Source: Parastagonospora avenae f. sp. tritici 18332-5
Taxonomy: Eukaryota; Ascomycota; Dothideomycetes; Pleosporales; Phaeosphaeriaceae
Assembly (NCBI GenBank): GCA_022559985.1
Contig: JAFJTR010000036.1
Coordinates: 186,001-250,000 of the forward strand
Reading direction: 5' to 3'
Length of the DNA stretch: 64,000 bases
Shown here piece after piece: positions 1-12,204 of this stretch. The notes beneath the pieces were generated by a model. The model did no database searches, had not been told where the DNA came from, and saw only the letters and a program-made list of their open reading frames with translations. Both the position numbers and the translations under genes were made by a program. Within the stretch, counting starts at the first letter, position 1, and every line of letters begins with the position of its first letter.

Positions 1-3000
1 CCTGTTCCGGTTCTCCAGTATTTTTGTCATGACCTTGACCTGGAAATCATCTAGTAGGTCTTCTGGGCGTTGAGGTTGGATGAGCTCAATCAGATCCGAA
101 ACGCATTTGATGAATCCAGGTGTGCAAAAGACACGAATGCCCGGTTCTGCACTGATCAATAAACTGGTATGGGTGAAGGTTTCGTCCAAGTGCTTGGTAG
201 AAACGTCGTTGAAGGTGACTCCATCACTGTCTCGCCCCCACTCCGCAGCAGGTAATGATGGGAAGGGGGGCACTTCCGAAAGATCTGGTTCGATTTGTTC
301 GAAGGGAAAATACGGAGCAGCGAGAGAGCTGGACAATGCAACGGACGATGGTGCAAAATTATGCCTTCTTCTCTCTTCTTCGGTCAGGCGATCAAATTTG
401 CGGCTTTTGCTGGCGGTTCGGTACGGCGAGCCTCCGATCACTGTCTGGCTTCTACTGGAAGCTCCAGCTGTGCTCTTAACTGCGCGGTTCCCTGTTGATC
501 GAATGCTGCTAGTTATGGAGGAACTTGACACGCTCCGTGCCGTGGATGAGCGACCAATTCGTGGCCTAATAGAGCCACGATCTGACGATAACTGTGAAGA
601 TGTGGTCGAAGCAGTCCTGAAGCTTTCAGAGCGCGGGAGAAATAGGGGATCAGCTATGTCGGGGAACTGCAAGGCAGGTGGTCGTGTTTGGCTGTTGTCT
701 TTGGCGATCGACGGGATTGACGGGCCAAGGGTTTGCATTAGCATGAACTGGGTGCGATTTGTTCGTTGATCATGGATGTGTAAGTGAGCTTGCTGCTTAT
801 TGCGTTCTTCGGAGAAGTCGAGCTTGCGTGTCAGCATGTTTACAGACAAAGTTGTCTGCAGAAAAGCGTGTGTTTCGACTGCTGGCTTCTCGCTACTCCG
901 CGTCCTGAAGCGCGACGCAGAACTCGCATCAACACCGGCGATGGTCAGATTCGGTATACACGCACTGAGGCGCTCGGAGAACGTTTGTCCCGCTAGGTCG
1001 TTGAAGTCGAGCGATATGGCATCCGTCCTTACAAGCAAAGCCTCTTGAGCGACGTGCATCCAGATATGAATATCATGAGTTCTTAGCCTGAGATATGTGA
1101 CATCATGGATGATCGCAATCTCCGTCAAAGGAAGAGAATTTTCATCGTCTTCGAATGTGAAAGCAAATGAGCGAGCTGCGCCAGCTGCAGTCTCAATGAA
1201 CTCTGATGTACATTCGCCAGATATCTTGCCGACGTCGAAATCCCAACTGCAAACATACGTCGGTTCAATCGGAGGCAGACCGAATAAACGATGTCCGAAG
1301 ATGACTGTAGAATCTACAAAGAGTTCGGTTCGGCCTCCAGTGAACTCCTTCGAAGCCTCTACACCCGAAACAGATCCTCCCAGTGCAATGTTGATGGGGC
1401 TGAAGTTGACCATCAGATCCATGTAGTAATTGGTGAACCTTAAATCTGCAGATGCATAGGGCAGATCAGCTCGAATGCTGCGCTCGGCTGAGTACAAATT
1501 GGCCGGCAAAAGGATGCTAACTTCGTCGGCGGAAACGGAAAGGATGACATCAAGATCATTTGTCAACTTGGAGTGTTCTCCATTTGGCTCAGAACCATCT
1601 GCTGCAAGACTCACACTCGGAAGACCTTGGAATTCCTCCAGCGTTTTGAAGTGCAAGTCGTCTCCAAAGTAGTTGTCTTTGATCTTCATAAAGTGGTGCA
1701 CCAACCATCCATATAGCTCGAGATTCAGGCGATGGCCCTGAATGTCCATGAATAACCGATCAGTATTCATTGGGGATGTTTCTGTCATGAGCGTATGGCT
1801 TCCAGTCAAAGTCATACCCCCAAGCTGAGCCACGTTTGGTGAATGGACGAAAGTTTTGAGCGTATTCTTTGGTGGCATGAGGACCTCAAGAGCCATGTTG
1901 TGTCCCTTCACGTCAAAGGTGATTTCATTTTGGAGTGGCCGATATTTATCCAGTGGTATGCCCACATCACCATGAAGCCGCTCGCCAGACAAAATGACAA
2001 AGTTGTTGTCCTCGAGATCGGCTGGATTGTTGACGATGTTGGAGTCATTTGTGTTGAGGTACAGCTTCAAGTTTGTGAAGTCCACGTGGAGGAGGTACTG
2101 GAAAGGTACGAATAGGAAGTATTCGGGTGGCGGACCGGATCCCCAGTCGGCGACAAGATCGGTCATGAGGAACAGATGATCTCGTAACAGGAACAGCTCT
2201 AGGTCTTTGCATTTGATATTGAACATCCATTTTCGTAGAGTGTTCCATGCAACAGGGGCAGACAAATCACAGTCGAGAGCAATGGAGCCTGAGCGCCATA
2301 ACAAGCCGTGGTTGACACTAGACGATATCTCGGTATTCGCTATATCGACGTCCAGCTTGTTCTGAAAACCTTTCTCGGAAGCGTACATGTCCATGACATA
2401 ATTGACAGATGAGTTACCGGAGACTTTGACATCTATCCATGCAAATGGACGCACATTCTGCGCAGCAGCGTTGTCCCGGTTCTTTTCCCTTCTTCTGCGT
2501 GCTTTTGTCTTGACCTTTGACTTGTCGGCCCCGGACTTGTCGTGTGCAGCTAGGGTATGCGCTTTGCCTTTCCATTTCCAGTCTTTCGATGGTTCGCGGG
2601 TAGGTATACGAAGTACAGTTTCCTTCTCGATGCTTAGGAAAAGTTTGAAAACTGAAAGTACACGGCTTTCGCCTGTCTTGAGCGATGGAGTGACGACCGC
2701 ATCAACATGGGAACCGGGAAAGAAGATGTTCTGGAAGATGCCTCGGTGACGATCTGCCCAAGGTCCGTAGTTGATAGTGCCCCCAAAGACCTGGATGTCC
2801 ATTCCGTAGTCCGGAGGGATGCTCCCATTGATGTCGTTGGGGTGGGCAGGGTCAATGTTCAGGCTGTTGTCCATCTGATCTAGGACCGGACCAGCTACGT
2901 CCCAGTAAAAGGTCAAATTCACACAGGGAATGTCCGCGATCAAGGAGGTCTTCGCGTATTCAATGCCGTCCCACTCGCCATGGCCATCGTTTACACTATC

Positions 3001-4275
3001 ATCGAGATATCGTGCCAGGCCCTTCCAGCGCTCTTGACCCGGTATTTGCCACTGCGACCCAAAGCCGCCATGACTCTTGTCTTTACTAGACTTCGTGTGG
3101 GTGTGTATGGAATCTGAAGACTTGGTGAAAAGCCCGGACAATGAAGGGAGGGACGACAGCCAGCGCCTATGTCGCTTACGTGCTTGAGCCTTCTCAGCGG
3201 CGCTTGTACCTGCGGCTTCATATACTGCGTCTTCCTTGATGTGTGCCGCTGAATCGAGTTGGCTTGCCTTGTAATCCGCGTTCGGTTTCATATGGACAAC
3301 GGGATGTGTAACCTGAAAGTTGAACAGCTGCTGATAAACGTCCAGGGGTCCGCTCGGCCCTGCATCAAGGGTGCCCGTTGCCTTCTCGAATTGCGCAGTA
3401 ATTACAGCGAGTGTGTTTTCATTGCCGACGACAATTGCGCCCTTGTTTGCCTCGATGTGTATCGGAAGCAGCTTCAGGAAGGCGGGCAGATGGGCTTTCT
3501 TTGGCATCAAGGCAGTTGACTGATTGCCGTCGGCGCGTGGAACATCCTTTTCTTCTTGGACTTGGGACTTTCTCAGCTTGTTGTGGCGATGCTCGTCGTC
3601 CTTATAGAGGGTACCAGAGTCGGTGACTGAACCACCGGGGGCCTTCTCTTTGTCATCGCCGGCGCCTGTCTTGCGTTTTACTGCTTCGATGATGCCATCG
3701 TAAGCTGGGCTGCGATTGTACATGAAGGCTTCCACTCCGGACACCTTGACTGATATGCGACATGGCAACTGCTTGGGTGTCGATTTGCCTCCTTTTTCCG
3801 CCTTATCCACGTTCCTGCTGCGACTGCCAGGCCGGCTGGTCGGAGTACTAGGCGCCTCGCTACTATCGCCCTCGCGAGGGTCCTGATCGCTATAGACGCT
3901 GGCGTCTCTCACTCTTCTCAGCCAGTAATTCCAGGTGATATGCCCACCATGCACCAGTATCGTCTCATTGTGGCCATGATAGCGCAGGTCCTTGAAGAAG
4001 ATGCGGCCGCCGAGCAGGGATATTTGCAGCGAAGTGATGTCGATGTAGGCGTTGAAGGTGCGCCAGGTATATGCGCGGATGCCGTACGAGACGAGGGTTG
4101 CGAACAGGCGATTGAAGTAGAAGAGGAAGAAGATGGTGAGGATGCCGCATATGAGCAGCTCAACCAGGAATACCCTGCGGAAGTTAGCAACATATATAAG
4201 GCCTACATACAGGTTCGCTCACCAATTGAAGCCGTCGCGCGGGTCCAGCGGCTCCGAGACGATTCGCTGCGACAT
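1..4275 (-). CDS. csf1: Csf1-family bridge-like lipid transfer protein, N-terminal part (runs off left edge)
   Basis: Csf1 proteins are very long rods anchored at the ER that move lipids between membranes; in yeast Csf1 is linked to cold-sensitive fermentation and GPI-anchor lipid supply. The start is ATG at 4275. A 53-nt first exon (4223-4275) ends in a split Trp codon, a 48-nt intron (4175-4222) follows, and the frame then stays open to base 1 wherever I checked it. About 1,409 codons are visible. Residues 18-40 form a membrane anchor (WVFLVELLICGILTIFFLFY), followed by the family signature SLQISLLGGRIFFKDLRYHG and later DWGSGPPPEYFLFVPF, both matching the known Csf1 N-terminal region. The C-terminal half lies outside the window. 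Identity rests on recalled family motifs. It is divergent from the DUF300 gene with about 460 bp between them. Confidence 0.9.
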
Positions 4276-4737
4276 GGCTGCACCGCGATATGTGGACGCG
4301 ATTGTTGATCATCATGGTCTCGTGGAGAAGGTGCGCATCATCGTGAATTAGGAGAGGCAAGAGCGATCGCGGGGTCTCACGTGCGCTGGCCCTTCACTCC
4401 AGGTGCCGATTAGTGCAGTCGTGCAGGAAGATGTCTAAAATATTCGGCGAGGCTGTCACGGCCGGCTGTCAAGCTCGCGCTCTCAGGGTTCGCGATGGGG
4501 ATGCGGATGCGGATGCGGATGCGCGTCATGGGGCTAGGAAGCTTGGGCGCCCGAATCCATGGCAGGCAAACCGTCTAGACCACCCAGGCCAAACGAGCAC
4601 AAGACCACCATCGGTCGCCCTCACGAACCTCACGCCATGACGACTGCACTGTGCCGTTGATACTGCGAATCCTCCATCGTCTCTACGGGCGACATTCGCT
4701 CACGACAATTTCTCCAACCGTGCGGCCATCCTCCGCC
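4276..4737. promoter_or_regulatory. divergent intergenic region between csf1 and the DUF300 gene
   Basis: This 462-bp gap separates two start codons pointing away from each other, so it should hold both promoters. The only structure I see is a short hexamer microsatellite at 4501-4524. No clear TATA box was recognised. Confidence 0.5.
4501..4524. repeat. hexanucleotide microsatellite (ATGCGG)
   Basis: Three perfect ATGCGG units and a fourth with one change lie in the divergent promoter region. Such a tract can vary in length between strains. Confidence 0.8.
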
Positions 4738-7004
4738 ATGGCTGTAGGCAACCTCGACCCAGAGCTTCGACCTACGGATCTATCTGGCGGCACTGGAGCG
4801 CGATTTGCGCGTGCCATAATAATCGTAGCTGGCTCATGTGCTCTTGTTGCCAGTCTGCTGACCTTTGTGTGCGTGCTCCGTTCCAAACCTCGATTATGCT
4901 ATCCACTGACGTAGCCCAGCGCCATTTGGCTCCAGACGTAAGAACCACGGCTCGAATATCACCACCGTGCGCTCACAACAAGCAGGAAGAACTACCGGAA
5001 ACCGGTCCTCCAGCGATATGTCGTCCGCATTCTGCTCATGTACGTTCGTTATCTCCCTGGTTTTCATACACTCACATGTGAAGGGTGCCTATTTACTCGG
5101 GTGCATCATGGGCGAGTCTTGTGTCCATCACCGCAGCTTCTTATGTAGATCCTCTGCGAGACGTATACGAGGTAAGCTTCCCCGGAATTTATAACACGCA
5201 GCTCCATATTGATGCCACAGGCCTTCACCATCTACACCTTTCTGCAGCTTTTGATCAACTTCATCGGAGGCGAGCGAGCCCTTATTATCCTCATGACTGG
5301 TCGAGCACCCGTTCCCCATCCATGGCCTCTAAATCTCATGTTTGAGAAGATCGACATCTCCGACCCGCATACCTTCCTCGCTGTGAAACGTGGTATTCTG
5401 CAATATGCATGGGTGAAGCCATTGCTTTCAGTTGCCGCCATTATCATGAAAGCGACAGGCACATACCAGGAGGGCTACATAGGCTGGACATCAGGCTACT
5501 TCTGGAGCGGCATCATCTACAACGTCAGCATCACCATCAGTCTCTATGCTCTGGCCATGTTCTGGGTTTGCATGTCGCAGGATTTGCAGCCTTTCAGGCC
5601 TATGCCCAAGTTCTTGTGCATCAAGGGAATCATCTTCGCATCCTATTGGCAAGGCTTCTTTTTGTCTATCTTGGTCTGGCTAGGAGCCATTCCGGACGAT
5701 GTCCCAGGCTACAACCCTGACAATCTTGCCGCCGCTATTCAGGATGCTCTTATTTGTTTTGAGATGCCCCTGTTTGCCATGGCGCATTGGTACGCCTTCT
5801 CCTGGCACGACTATGCAGACGACACCATTTCTGCTGCGCGACTACCCGTCAAGTATGCCTTGCGCGACTCCTTTGGCCCTCTGGATCTCATCCAAGACAC
5901 CAAGGAGGTCTTTGCTGGCAGGCACTACGAGTATCGGTACTTTGATGCACGTGACAACGTCCTCGCCCATGAACAGTCCGCATCGCGTGCTGCGCGCATG
6001 GCTGAAGGAATGAGGTACGAAAGAGGAGGAAAGGGCAAATACTGGATACCGAAACCAGGTCAGTCGGAGCATGAGCCCCTTCTCAACAAGGTCTCGGGAA
6101 GCCGAGCCCGAGCCATGAGTCCTGGACCCCATCAAGCCTTGAAAGGCACCGGTGCCATAAATGGCGCGCATGACGATGACATGGAAGACCCCAACCTCAA
6201 TCCCGAGGACGAGCGACTATTTGAGAGCGCACGTGAGCTAGAATTTGGTGATTGGAATGTAAGTTTTGTTTCTCTCGATGCAATGCCTAGTCTGACATGT
6301 AGCAGTACCCCGTCATTGAAGCGCATCGAGCATCGCGTGAGGATCGGTTGTACGGTGAGCCACCTGTTATCACAGCGGCGACCAACCGCAACTTGCTGCA
6401 ACCAACCGCCGCAAATAGGAAAAGGAGGAAGAGTCAGATCAAGCACATACAAAAGTCGGTCGATAAGGGCAAGCATCGCAGCGACTCAAGCGCCAGCAAT
6501 GGGGAATCGTCACACTCAAAGTCACATCTGCCAGTTGTTGGCAAGCTACTGCGACAAAAGTCGTCGTCATCGAGCTCAGCAAAGTCCGACAAGAGTCAGC
6601 TCGTAGATTTGGTCGTCGAAGACCACAACGCTGAAGAAATAGAGCGCGTGCGTGCACGCAAAGAGGGCGGATCTGCATGGAATGAAGAGCCCGCGAAACA
6701 TTTCGTCAAAACGTTTCCCGGCGCAGGTGCAGAAGAGGAAGTCCGAGAAGGTTTCGCCCCCGATGTTGCGGAAGCACATAATCCCGAAATGGTTCATAAT
6801 TTAAACTATCCATTCACCGTGGAGGAAGAAAGCGAGGAAGAGCTGAAGAAGAAGGGTATCAAACCGCCCATCAATGAAGAGGCCGAACGATGGGAGTCGC
6901 GCAACCTGGACGATGAGCCTGACAACTCAAACGACGATCGCCCGAGCCCGCAGTATGCCAGTTTCAGGGAGGAGCGAAACATCTGGAATGACGACGACCG
7001 ATGA
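4738..7004 (+). CDS. DUF300/Ost-alpha family membrane protein (TMEM184/Hfl1-like)
   Basis: This is a seven-helix membrane protein of the DUF300 family (TMEM184 in animals; fission yeast Hfl1 binds Atg8 at the vacuole). I assembled six exons by matching splice sites and phase: 4738-4868, 4920-4937, 4986-5039, 5084-5171, 5221-6258 and 6306-7004, giving 675 residues with the frame kept throughout. Family motifs include KNYRKPVLQRYVVRILLMVP, AFTIYTFLQLLINFIGGERA, GTYQEGYIG, FWVCM and YWQGFFLSILVWLGAIP. The start MAVGNLDPELRP precedes the first helix (ARAIIIVAGSCALVASLLTF). The last 300 or so residues are soluble, acidic and basic in patches and probably disordered. The 18-nt second exon (AIWLQ plus split codons) is notable. 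Vacuolar location and an Atg8 link are inferred from homologues. Confidence 0.88.
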
Positions 7005-8508
7005 TCGACTATGGAACGTCGTCATGAGGCACTGCGGTGTGTTTCCCGCTGTTTCAACGACACTGCGTCCGCTAGGTTTGACCTTGTGCACTCTTCATGT
7101 TGCTAAATTTGTTCTATACCCGATCTTTTTGCTCGCTTCTTCAACATACAATTTACATCTAGCGCATTACACAATCCTTGTTTTTCTCGCTGACGCACTG
7201 CTCGTGGTCTGGGTATATGTGCGACGTGATAATGCCGACGCGACCGACAATATCTCTCCAACAGCCTTCTGACAACCGCATAACAACCGAGTGCCTTTTA
7301 TTCTTGGTGTGGCGCGATGAACGCATTGCATAATTGCCTGCCAGAACTAGTGTGTCGTGTCCTATCAATCCAACGCATTCGTCACGTCGGCTTTCGTTGA
7401 GCAGTGTGCAGAGCCCGGCGCGGCAGTTGAGTCAAATTTCTTGTCTTGTGCATGCATTAACCGATGCGGCTGTACCGTCGGTACATGCGTTGGCACCAGC
7501 AACGCGTGGGCAGATTTTCGAGAATATGGTTGTTGTGCAACATCATTGGATGAATGAGGATTTCGCAAACTCCACACGGCCCGCGCTGCATGCGTTGACA
7601 GAGGCATGCAGAATTTCGAGAGAAGTCCTCGTTGTGCGATCTGACTGGATGACGGAATATTTGGCATGCGTTTCGAGATGCGTAATTCAAACCAATAGGA
7701 GGAGTCAACTACTTCGGAAATGTAAACGAAGTACGCGGTGGTTGGCTGAGGATCTGGGAGGTCTGCAAGGCGCACACGACACCACAACAGCGCCAACTCT
7801 CACATTGCTCATCTCGATTACAGACAATACGGCGTCACGAGCTATTGCTGCAGCGATCGCTGTTGCGCAACCACATCGGTGGTCGTTTCATGGTCTGTTT
7901 CCGATGTTCAATCTACATGTTGTGTTGCACAGGCATCCCCGCGCTTCTTGCGTCCGGGAAGCCCACCTTCCAGCAGACCTGCTACCAAAGTCCGCTCAAG
8001 TTCCTACACCACCTTGGCCTTCCCGCATCGCATGATCCCAGCTATTCGGGTTTCAAGCCGCAAGCGCTATCGACTCCTGAGTGGTCCACGATGCTCGGCG
8101 CTTACTCTGCGGGCGGGAGCCAATGGCAGCACGAACACGCATAGCCGTGGAAAAGCCACCTTCTCCACAGGTTGACGAGCAGATTGGCATGGGAAGCATG
8201 CTATTGGGCGCGTAAGGGCATGGCCTGAGAATCTCTTAACAACTCGAAGGCTCCTGTCGTCCTGTGGTTCGCGAGGCCTGGGACCTGCATTGAACAGCCT
8301 GTAGCCTGTTTGAGGGAACAACTCATTCATCTAACCGGAAGAGTAGCGAGGGCTTTTTTTTACCTGTTGGGTTCCTGATCTTCTTCTTTTCACCTTTCTT
8401 GCTTCTACCTTTCTTCTTTGCTTTTGCTCTTCGGCCTTAGGGCATCACATTCTCTTGCTGCTTAATTGACATGGATTATTAGCTCCCTGGATTGCAGCTG
8501 CCAAAAAC
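7005..8508. other. 1.5-kb region without a supported gene
   Basis: An open frame of 233 codons (7334-8035, plus) has no family motif I recognise and has several competing frames, so I do not call it a gene. It does contain an imperfect internal repeat (see findings). The last 150 bases (8350-8450) are pyrimidine-rich (runs of T and CTT), as expected just upstream of a fungal transcription start for the next gene. Confidence 0.5.
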
Positions 8509-10428
8509 ATGGACTTTGCAAGTTCGAACAGAGAAGAGAGGGACGGCTGGATGGCTATGAGATTTGGATGCTGTGCATCAAGGGACGATGTTGATGATGG
8601 AAGGCAAGCGCTTAGGGCACATGGTATGTTACGACTTCACTTCTTTCTCTTTCATCCTCACACCGATCTCTCTTTCGTCAAGACATCTCTTCCTTCCAGT
8701 TCGACGCTCGATCTGCACTTCTCCTGCTTGTTGTTGAGCTGTCCTTCCTTGCTTACGCTCTCCTCAATCTGGTTAATTATGTCCAACAACACTGTAACAT
8801 ACCCGGCACCCCTTCAACCGGAAACATATGTCGCAATCAGCCGCAACAGTTCCTAACGATCATTGACAGGGGCATCACACATGCAAGTCGTCTACGACCA
8901 ACCACAAGCAGTCCCGCAACCCCGCGCCGTACCATTCCATCATGCTCGTCCATCTACCAGCCACTCTATTAGCCGCCATGTCTCTCAGTGGGTGGACAAC
9001 AGTCGCGACCTCGCGACACGCGCTTCATCACGTGCCAGTTTCTCTACCCTTACCCGACCACGAAGATCACACTCTGTATACAGGGTGCGACCTACTATCT
9101 CAGGACCAACAAACTTTCAGCACTTCGACAACGGTCTGGGCTTCGATGGCATTCAGTCCATGGTCGATGATGCACCCATGCCAGTCCGTCGTAACAGGAG
9201 CTTTCGTCGACTTGAACTATCAATCTACCTTCCCAATGGATGTGGCCGTCTTTCTCCATTGCCAGACTTCGAGGATGAGGAGATGTGGACTGCGGACCAG
9301 GTTGGCCTGGAGAAGCCCGCTCAAGCACTTATCCGTCCACAAGACTCCCGCACAAACTCAATGTGTTCCAACCCCTCGACATCCGATTACTTGATCCAAC
9401 GCAAACCTGTCACTTCTTCTACAAACTCAATCATGCACTCTAGGCACTCAAGTATACAAAGTCAGAACAGCACTCGTACTGAGCGCCGCCTCTCTGGCAC
9501 CACCATGGCCACGATGCAAACCCCTACTCTCTCCGCGTGGGTCGAGGAGCCAACAAGCTCATCTGCATCTCCCATCGAGAAGCCCACCATCCGCCGCTCC
9601 AACACATCCGGTACCCTCTCTCCCGCACGCGTTCTCTCCCGCCTCCCATCTCCCTCCCGCAACCGCGCCAATACCGCCCCCTCGTCTCGCCCCGGCTCCC
9701 TTCGCCGCGCAAAAACCGACGTCGACGACGCCATCCGCGAACTCAACACCATCGTCGAAGAGCGCCGCGCCTCCGCCTACCGCACGCAAGCCCTCGCCCC
9801 CGAAATCCCCTCCTCCCCATCCCACCACGTGCCCTACATAGCGCCCAGCATGCGCATGCACGTGCGCTCCGAGACGCTCTCAGACATCGGCTCCGTCTTC
9901 TCCGCCCCGGTGAATTGCACCAAGGCGCTCCCCGACGCGCCCTTAAAACGCCGAACTACGCGTCTTACCCTCGAACCACCATCCCGCAATAGCACGATGG
10001 CGCTGTGCTCGAATCCGATCACGCCCCCTGCGCCACTTACCCCGACGAAATCCATGTCGAGGCTGACTACTTGGCTTAAGCGCTCGATCTCCTCTTCTAC
10101 TATGACTACGCCAACATCGCCCCGCCCGTCGACGTCTAGCTCAACAATGTACCACAACCGCCAAGATAGCCAGCAAAGCAGCACCTCCACCGCGACCCTG
10201 ATCGCCAGCCCGGCGCCGCGCAAGAAGCGCGTTCCCGCCCCGCTCGTCCTGGCCAAGGAAATCAACGTCGAGGCTGCGGTTAGAAGCGCGAGGATCAAGC
10301 CTCCGGTTAGTCCGGCAGCGCATTTGCTCAGGGGCATGGAGATGGCGGCGAGGGATGTGGGTGCTAATGGACGCGCGAGTATGGCGATGACGATGCATAG
10401 TCCGGGGGCTGTTGGGGTTGCTTTTTAG
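8509..10428 (+). CDS. serine/proline-rich disordered protein of unknown function
   Basis: I do not recognise a family. The preferred model has exon 1 at 8509-8623 and exon 2 at 8870-10428 (557 residues). The 5' splice site reads GTATGT, a CTAAC branch site sits about 17 nt before the ACAG acceptor, and the phases agree. The 246-nt intron is long for this window. The alternative is to start at the ATG at 8881 in exon 2. The protein is dominated by S, T, P and R (for example SSTNSIMHSRHSSIQSQNS) and has one short helical stretch near residues 320-345 (DVDDAIRELNTIVEERR). It lacks signal peptide and membrane segments. Codon use in the 9500-10000 part is strongly C-ending, like the neighbouring real genes, which supports coding. 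Confidence 0.7.
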
Positions 10429-11287
10429 ATAGGGTTTCTGGTTAGGTATTGGGTTTGGATAGGAAAATAGGTCTGGGATTGGAACTGGAATTGGAACTGG
10501 AATTGGAACTGGGATTGGGAAAGGAGGGGAATGGGTTATTCTTCTTTGTGTCTGGGCATATACCCTCCGCTTCAAATTTTTCTCTTTGGGGAAAGGTGGC
10601 GGATGCCTTTTTGATGCTGCATTATAGTTTTGTGTTTTTATACTCTTCGATTATACCCTTTTTTGTTAGGTGGTGGATGGATTTGGAGTGGGGTCTTCGG
10701 TAGTTTAATAGGTGGTCTTATGATTGAATCATTCTTGTGGATTCTGCATTTGTCATGCATTTCGAGTTTGTAAGTGTGATTGTAAATCTTGTGTTGAATA
10801 GCTCTTGGGAGGTGGAATTGGAGGCAACGACGGTGATGAAGTCCGAGCCGGGTTCCTGCATGCACGAGCTAAGCTCTGACATGCATTGCTCACGCCTGCT
10901 CCTTGACGCAGATCCATCGGAGTTCGCTAGCCTACTTGTTTGATCTCCGCCGTCTTTGACTTGCACTTTTTGCAAAAAGGCCAAAGAATCAATGCTTCGA
11001 GTTCGCCAACACCAGCGATGAAGAAAAGGGCTGGCCTTAATCTGGCCTCGGCTTTAGCTGGCGGTGTGACGTATCGGCCCGCACCTTGCAGCTCCACGTC
11101 CACCGAACCAAATCGAAGAGAAGTCCAACAAAAAATGTGGATCAATGGTATCTTCGAGTAACGTTGGCGGGGCCTAGCGTACCTCATCTAGTACCTTAAA
11201 TCCCCTCGGGTCGTCGCCGTCATTCCTCATTGCAGCCCCGAAACAACCTCACTTCCTCAATCATAACATACGAACAACTCCTCAAAA
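10429..11287. other. intergenic region upstream of the DUF1993 gene
   Basis: No convincing gene is present. It begins with the 3' flank of the previous gene, including a 12-bp-unit tandem repeat, and ends with a C/T- and A-rich leader (CATTCCTCATTGC and following) just before the ATG at 11288. Confidence 0.5.
10475..10520. repeat. short tandem repeat, GGAACTGGAATT unit
   Basis: About four imperfect copies of a 12-bp unit (itself two related hexamers, GGAACT and GGAATT) follow the stop codon of the disordered-protein gene. It is probably in the 3' UTR and is a likely length-polymorphic site. Confidence 0.8.
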
Positions 11288-11869
11288 ATGGCCGACCCAG
11301 TCACGTACAACTTCTACGGCACGACCGTCCCCACCCTCCGCAACATCGCCCAAAGCGCAATCAGCATCCTGACCACCGCGCAAGATGAGATTTCCGCTGC
11401 GAAATCCGCCTTCCCATCTGAGCAAGAACTCCTCGACACCCAATTCTCCGACATGCTCCCCTTCCGCATGCAACCCATCCTCCTCACAAAATTTCCCCTC
11501 GACCCGCTCTCCCAACTCTCCCTCTCCAGCGCCGCCCCACCCGCCCTAAACCCAGGCTTCACCTCGCTGACCGACGTGATCGAGTTTTTCCGCGCCACGG
11601 TCGCAGTATACGACGCGATCGATGAGAAAGCGTTCAATGAAGCTGCGGGCAAGAGCGTGGACGTCGAGTTCCAGAATCTGGGCAAGACGCTGCACATGAA
11701 GGGGTTTGCGGATTATTACCACAGTTTCTGCGTGCCGAATGCGTATTTCCATCTCAATGCTATGTATATGCTGCTCAGGAGTAGGGGGTTCAAGTTGGGT
11801 AAGACGAGCTATGTTGGGGCGTTTATGAGTGAGCAGCAGAAGGCGGATTGGGCGCCATTGAAGGGGTAG
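11288..11869 (+). CDS. DUF1993 domain protein
   Basis: This is a single-exon, 193-residue protein that fits the DUF1993 family over its whole length. These are small helical proteins, widespread in fungi and bacteria, with no established reaction. The conserved C-terminal block, AYFHLNAMYMLLRSRGFKLG followed by KTSYVGAF, is clear near residues 153-180, and residues 35-65 contain the typical SDMLPFRMQPI. The ATG has a purine at -3 (AAAAATGG) and a plausible leader. There is no signal peptide or membrane segment. The family link is good; function is unknown. Confidence 0.85.
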   Translation: MADPVTYNFYGTTVPTLRNIAQSAISILTTAQDEISAAKSAFPSEQELLDTQFSDMLPFRMQPILLTKFPLDPLSQLSLSSAAPPALNPGFTSLTDVIEFFRATVAVYDAIDEKAFNEAAGKSVDVEFQNLGKTLHMKGFADYYHSFCVPNAYFHLNAMYMLLRSRGFKLGKTSYVGAFMSEQQKADWAPLKG

Positions 11870-12204
11870 ATTGGGTTTAATGAATGAATGAGTATGAATA
11901 TGAAAAGAGCTGTTTGATGTCTACATAAATGTAATGCTTGAGTGTGTTATTGGATTGGTTGTGTATTGTGGTACGTATGCGGGGTAGGTGTGTGTGTGCA
12001 ATTACAGACTGCACGCACTACTCGCACTGCTGCTGCAATCAACGGTTTTCACGATACTTTCCTATTCGGGAGTGCAACTGCGGGGTAGTTGCAGCGTGTT
12101 TGTAGCGTGAATGTAGATGAATTGTCTGTAGCTATGAAATCAAGCACGCTGCATCCATGTGTAGAGAACGCATAATGCAACATGCTTGTATATCTTTAGG
12201 GAAG
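11870..12204. other. convergent intergenic spacer
   Basis: This 335-bp spacer lies between the 3' ends of the DUF1993 gene and the F-box gene. I see no gene, only GT-rich and TGTA-rich sequence that could act in 3' end formation on either strand. Confidence 0.5.

Noticed and set aside
8863..8880. TTG at 8863 as start of the disordered-protein gene
   Set aside because: It lies inside the acceptor region of an intron supported by a CTAAC branch site and an in-phase GTATGT donor.
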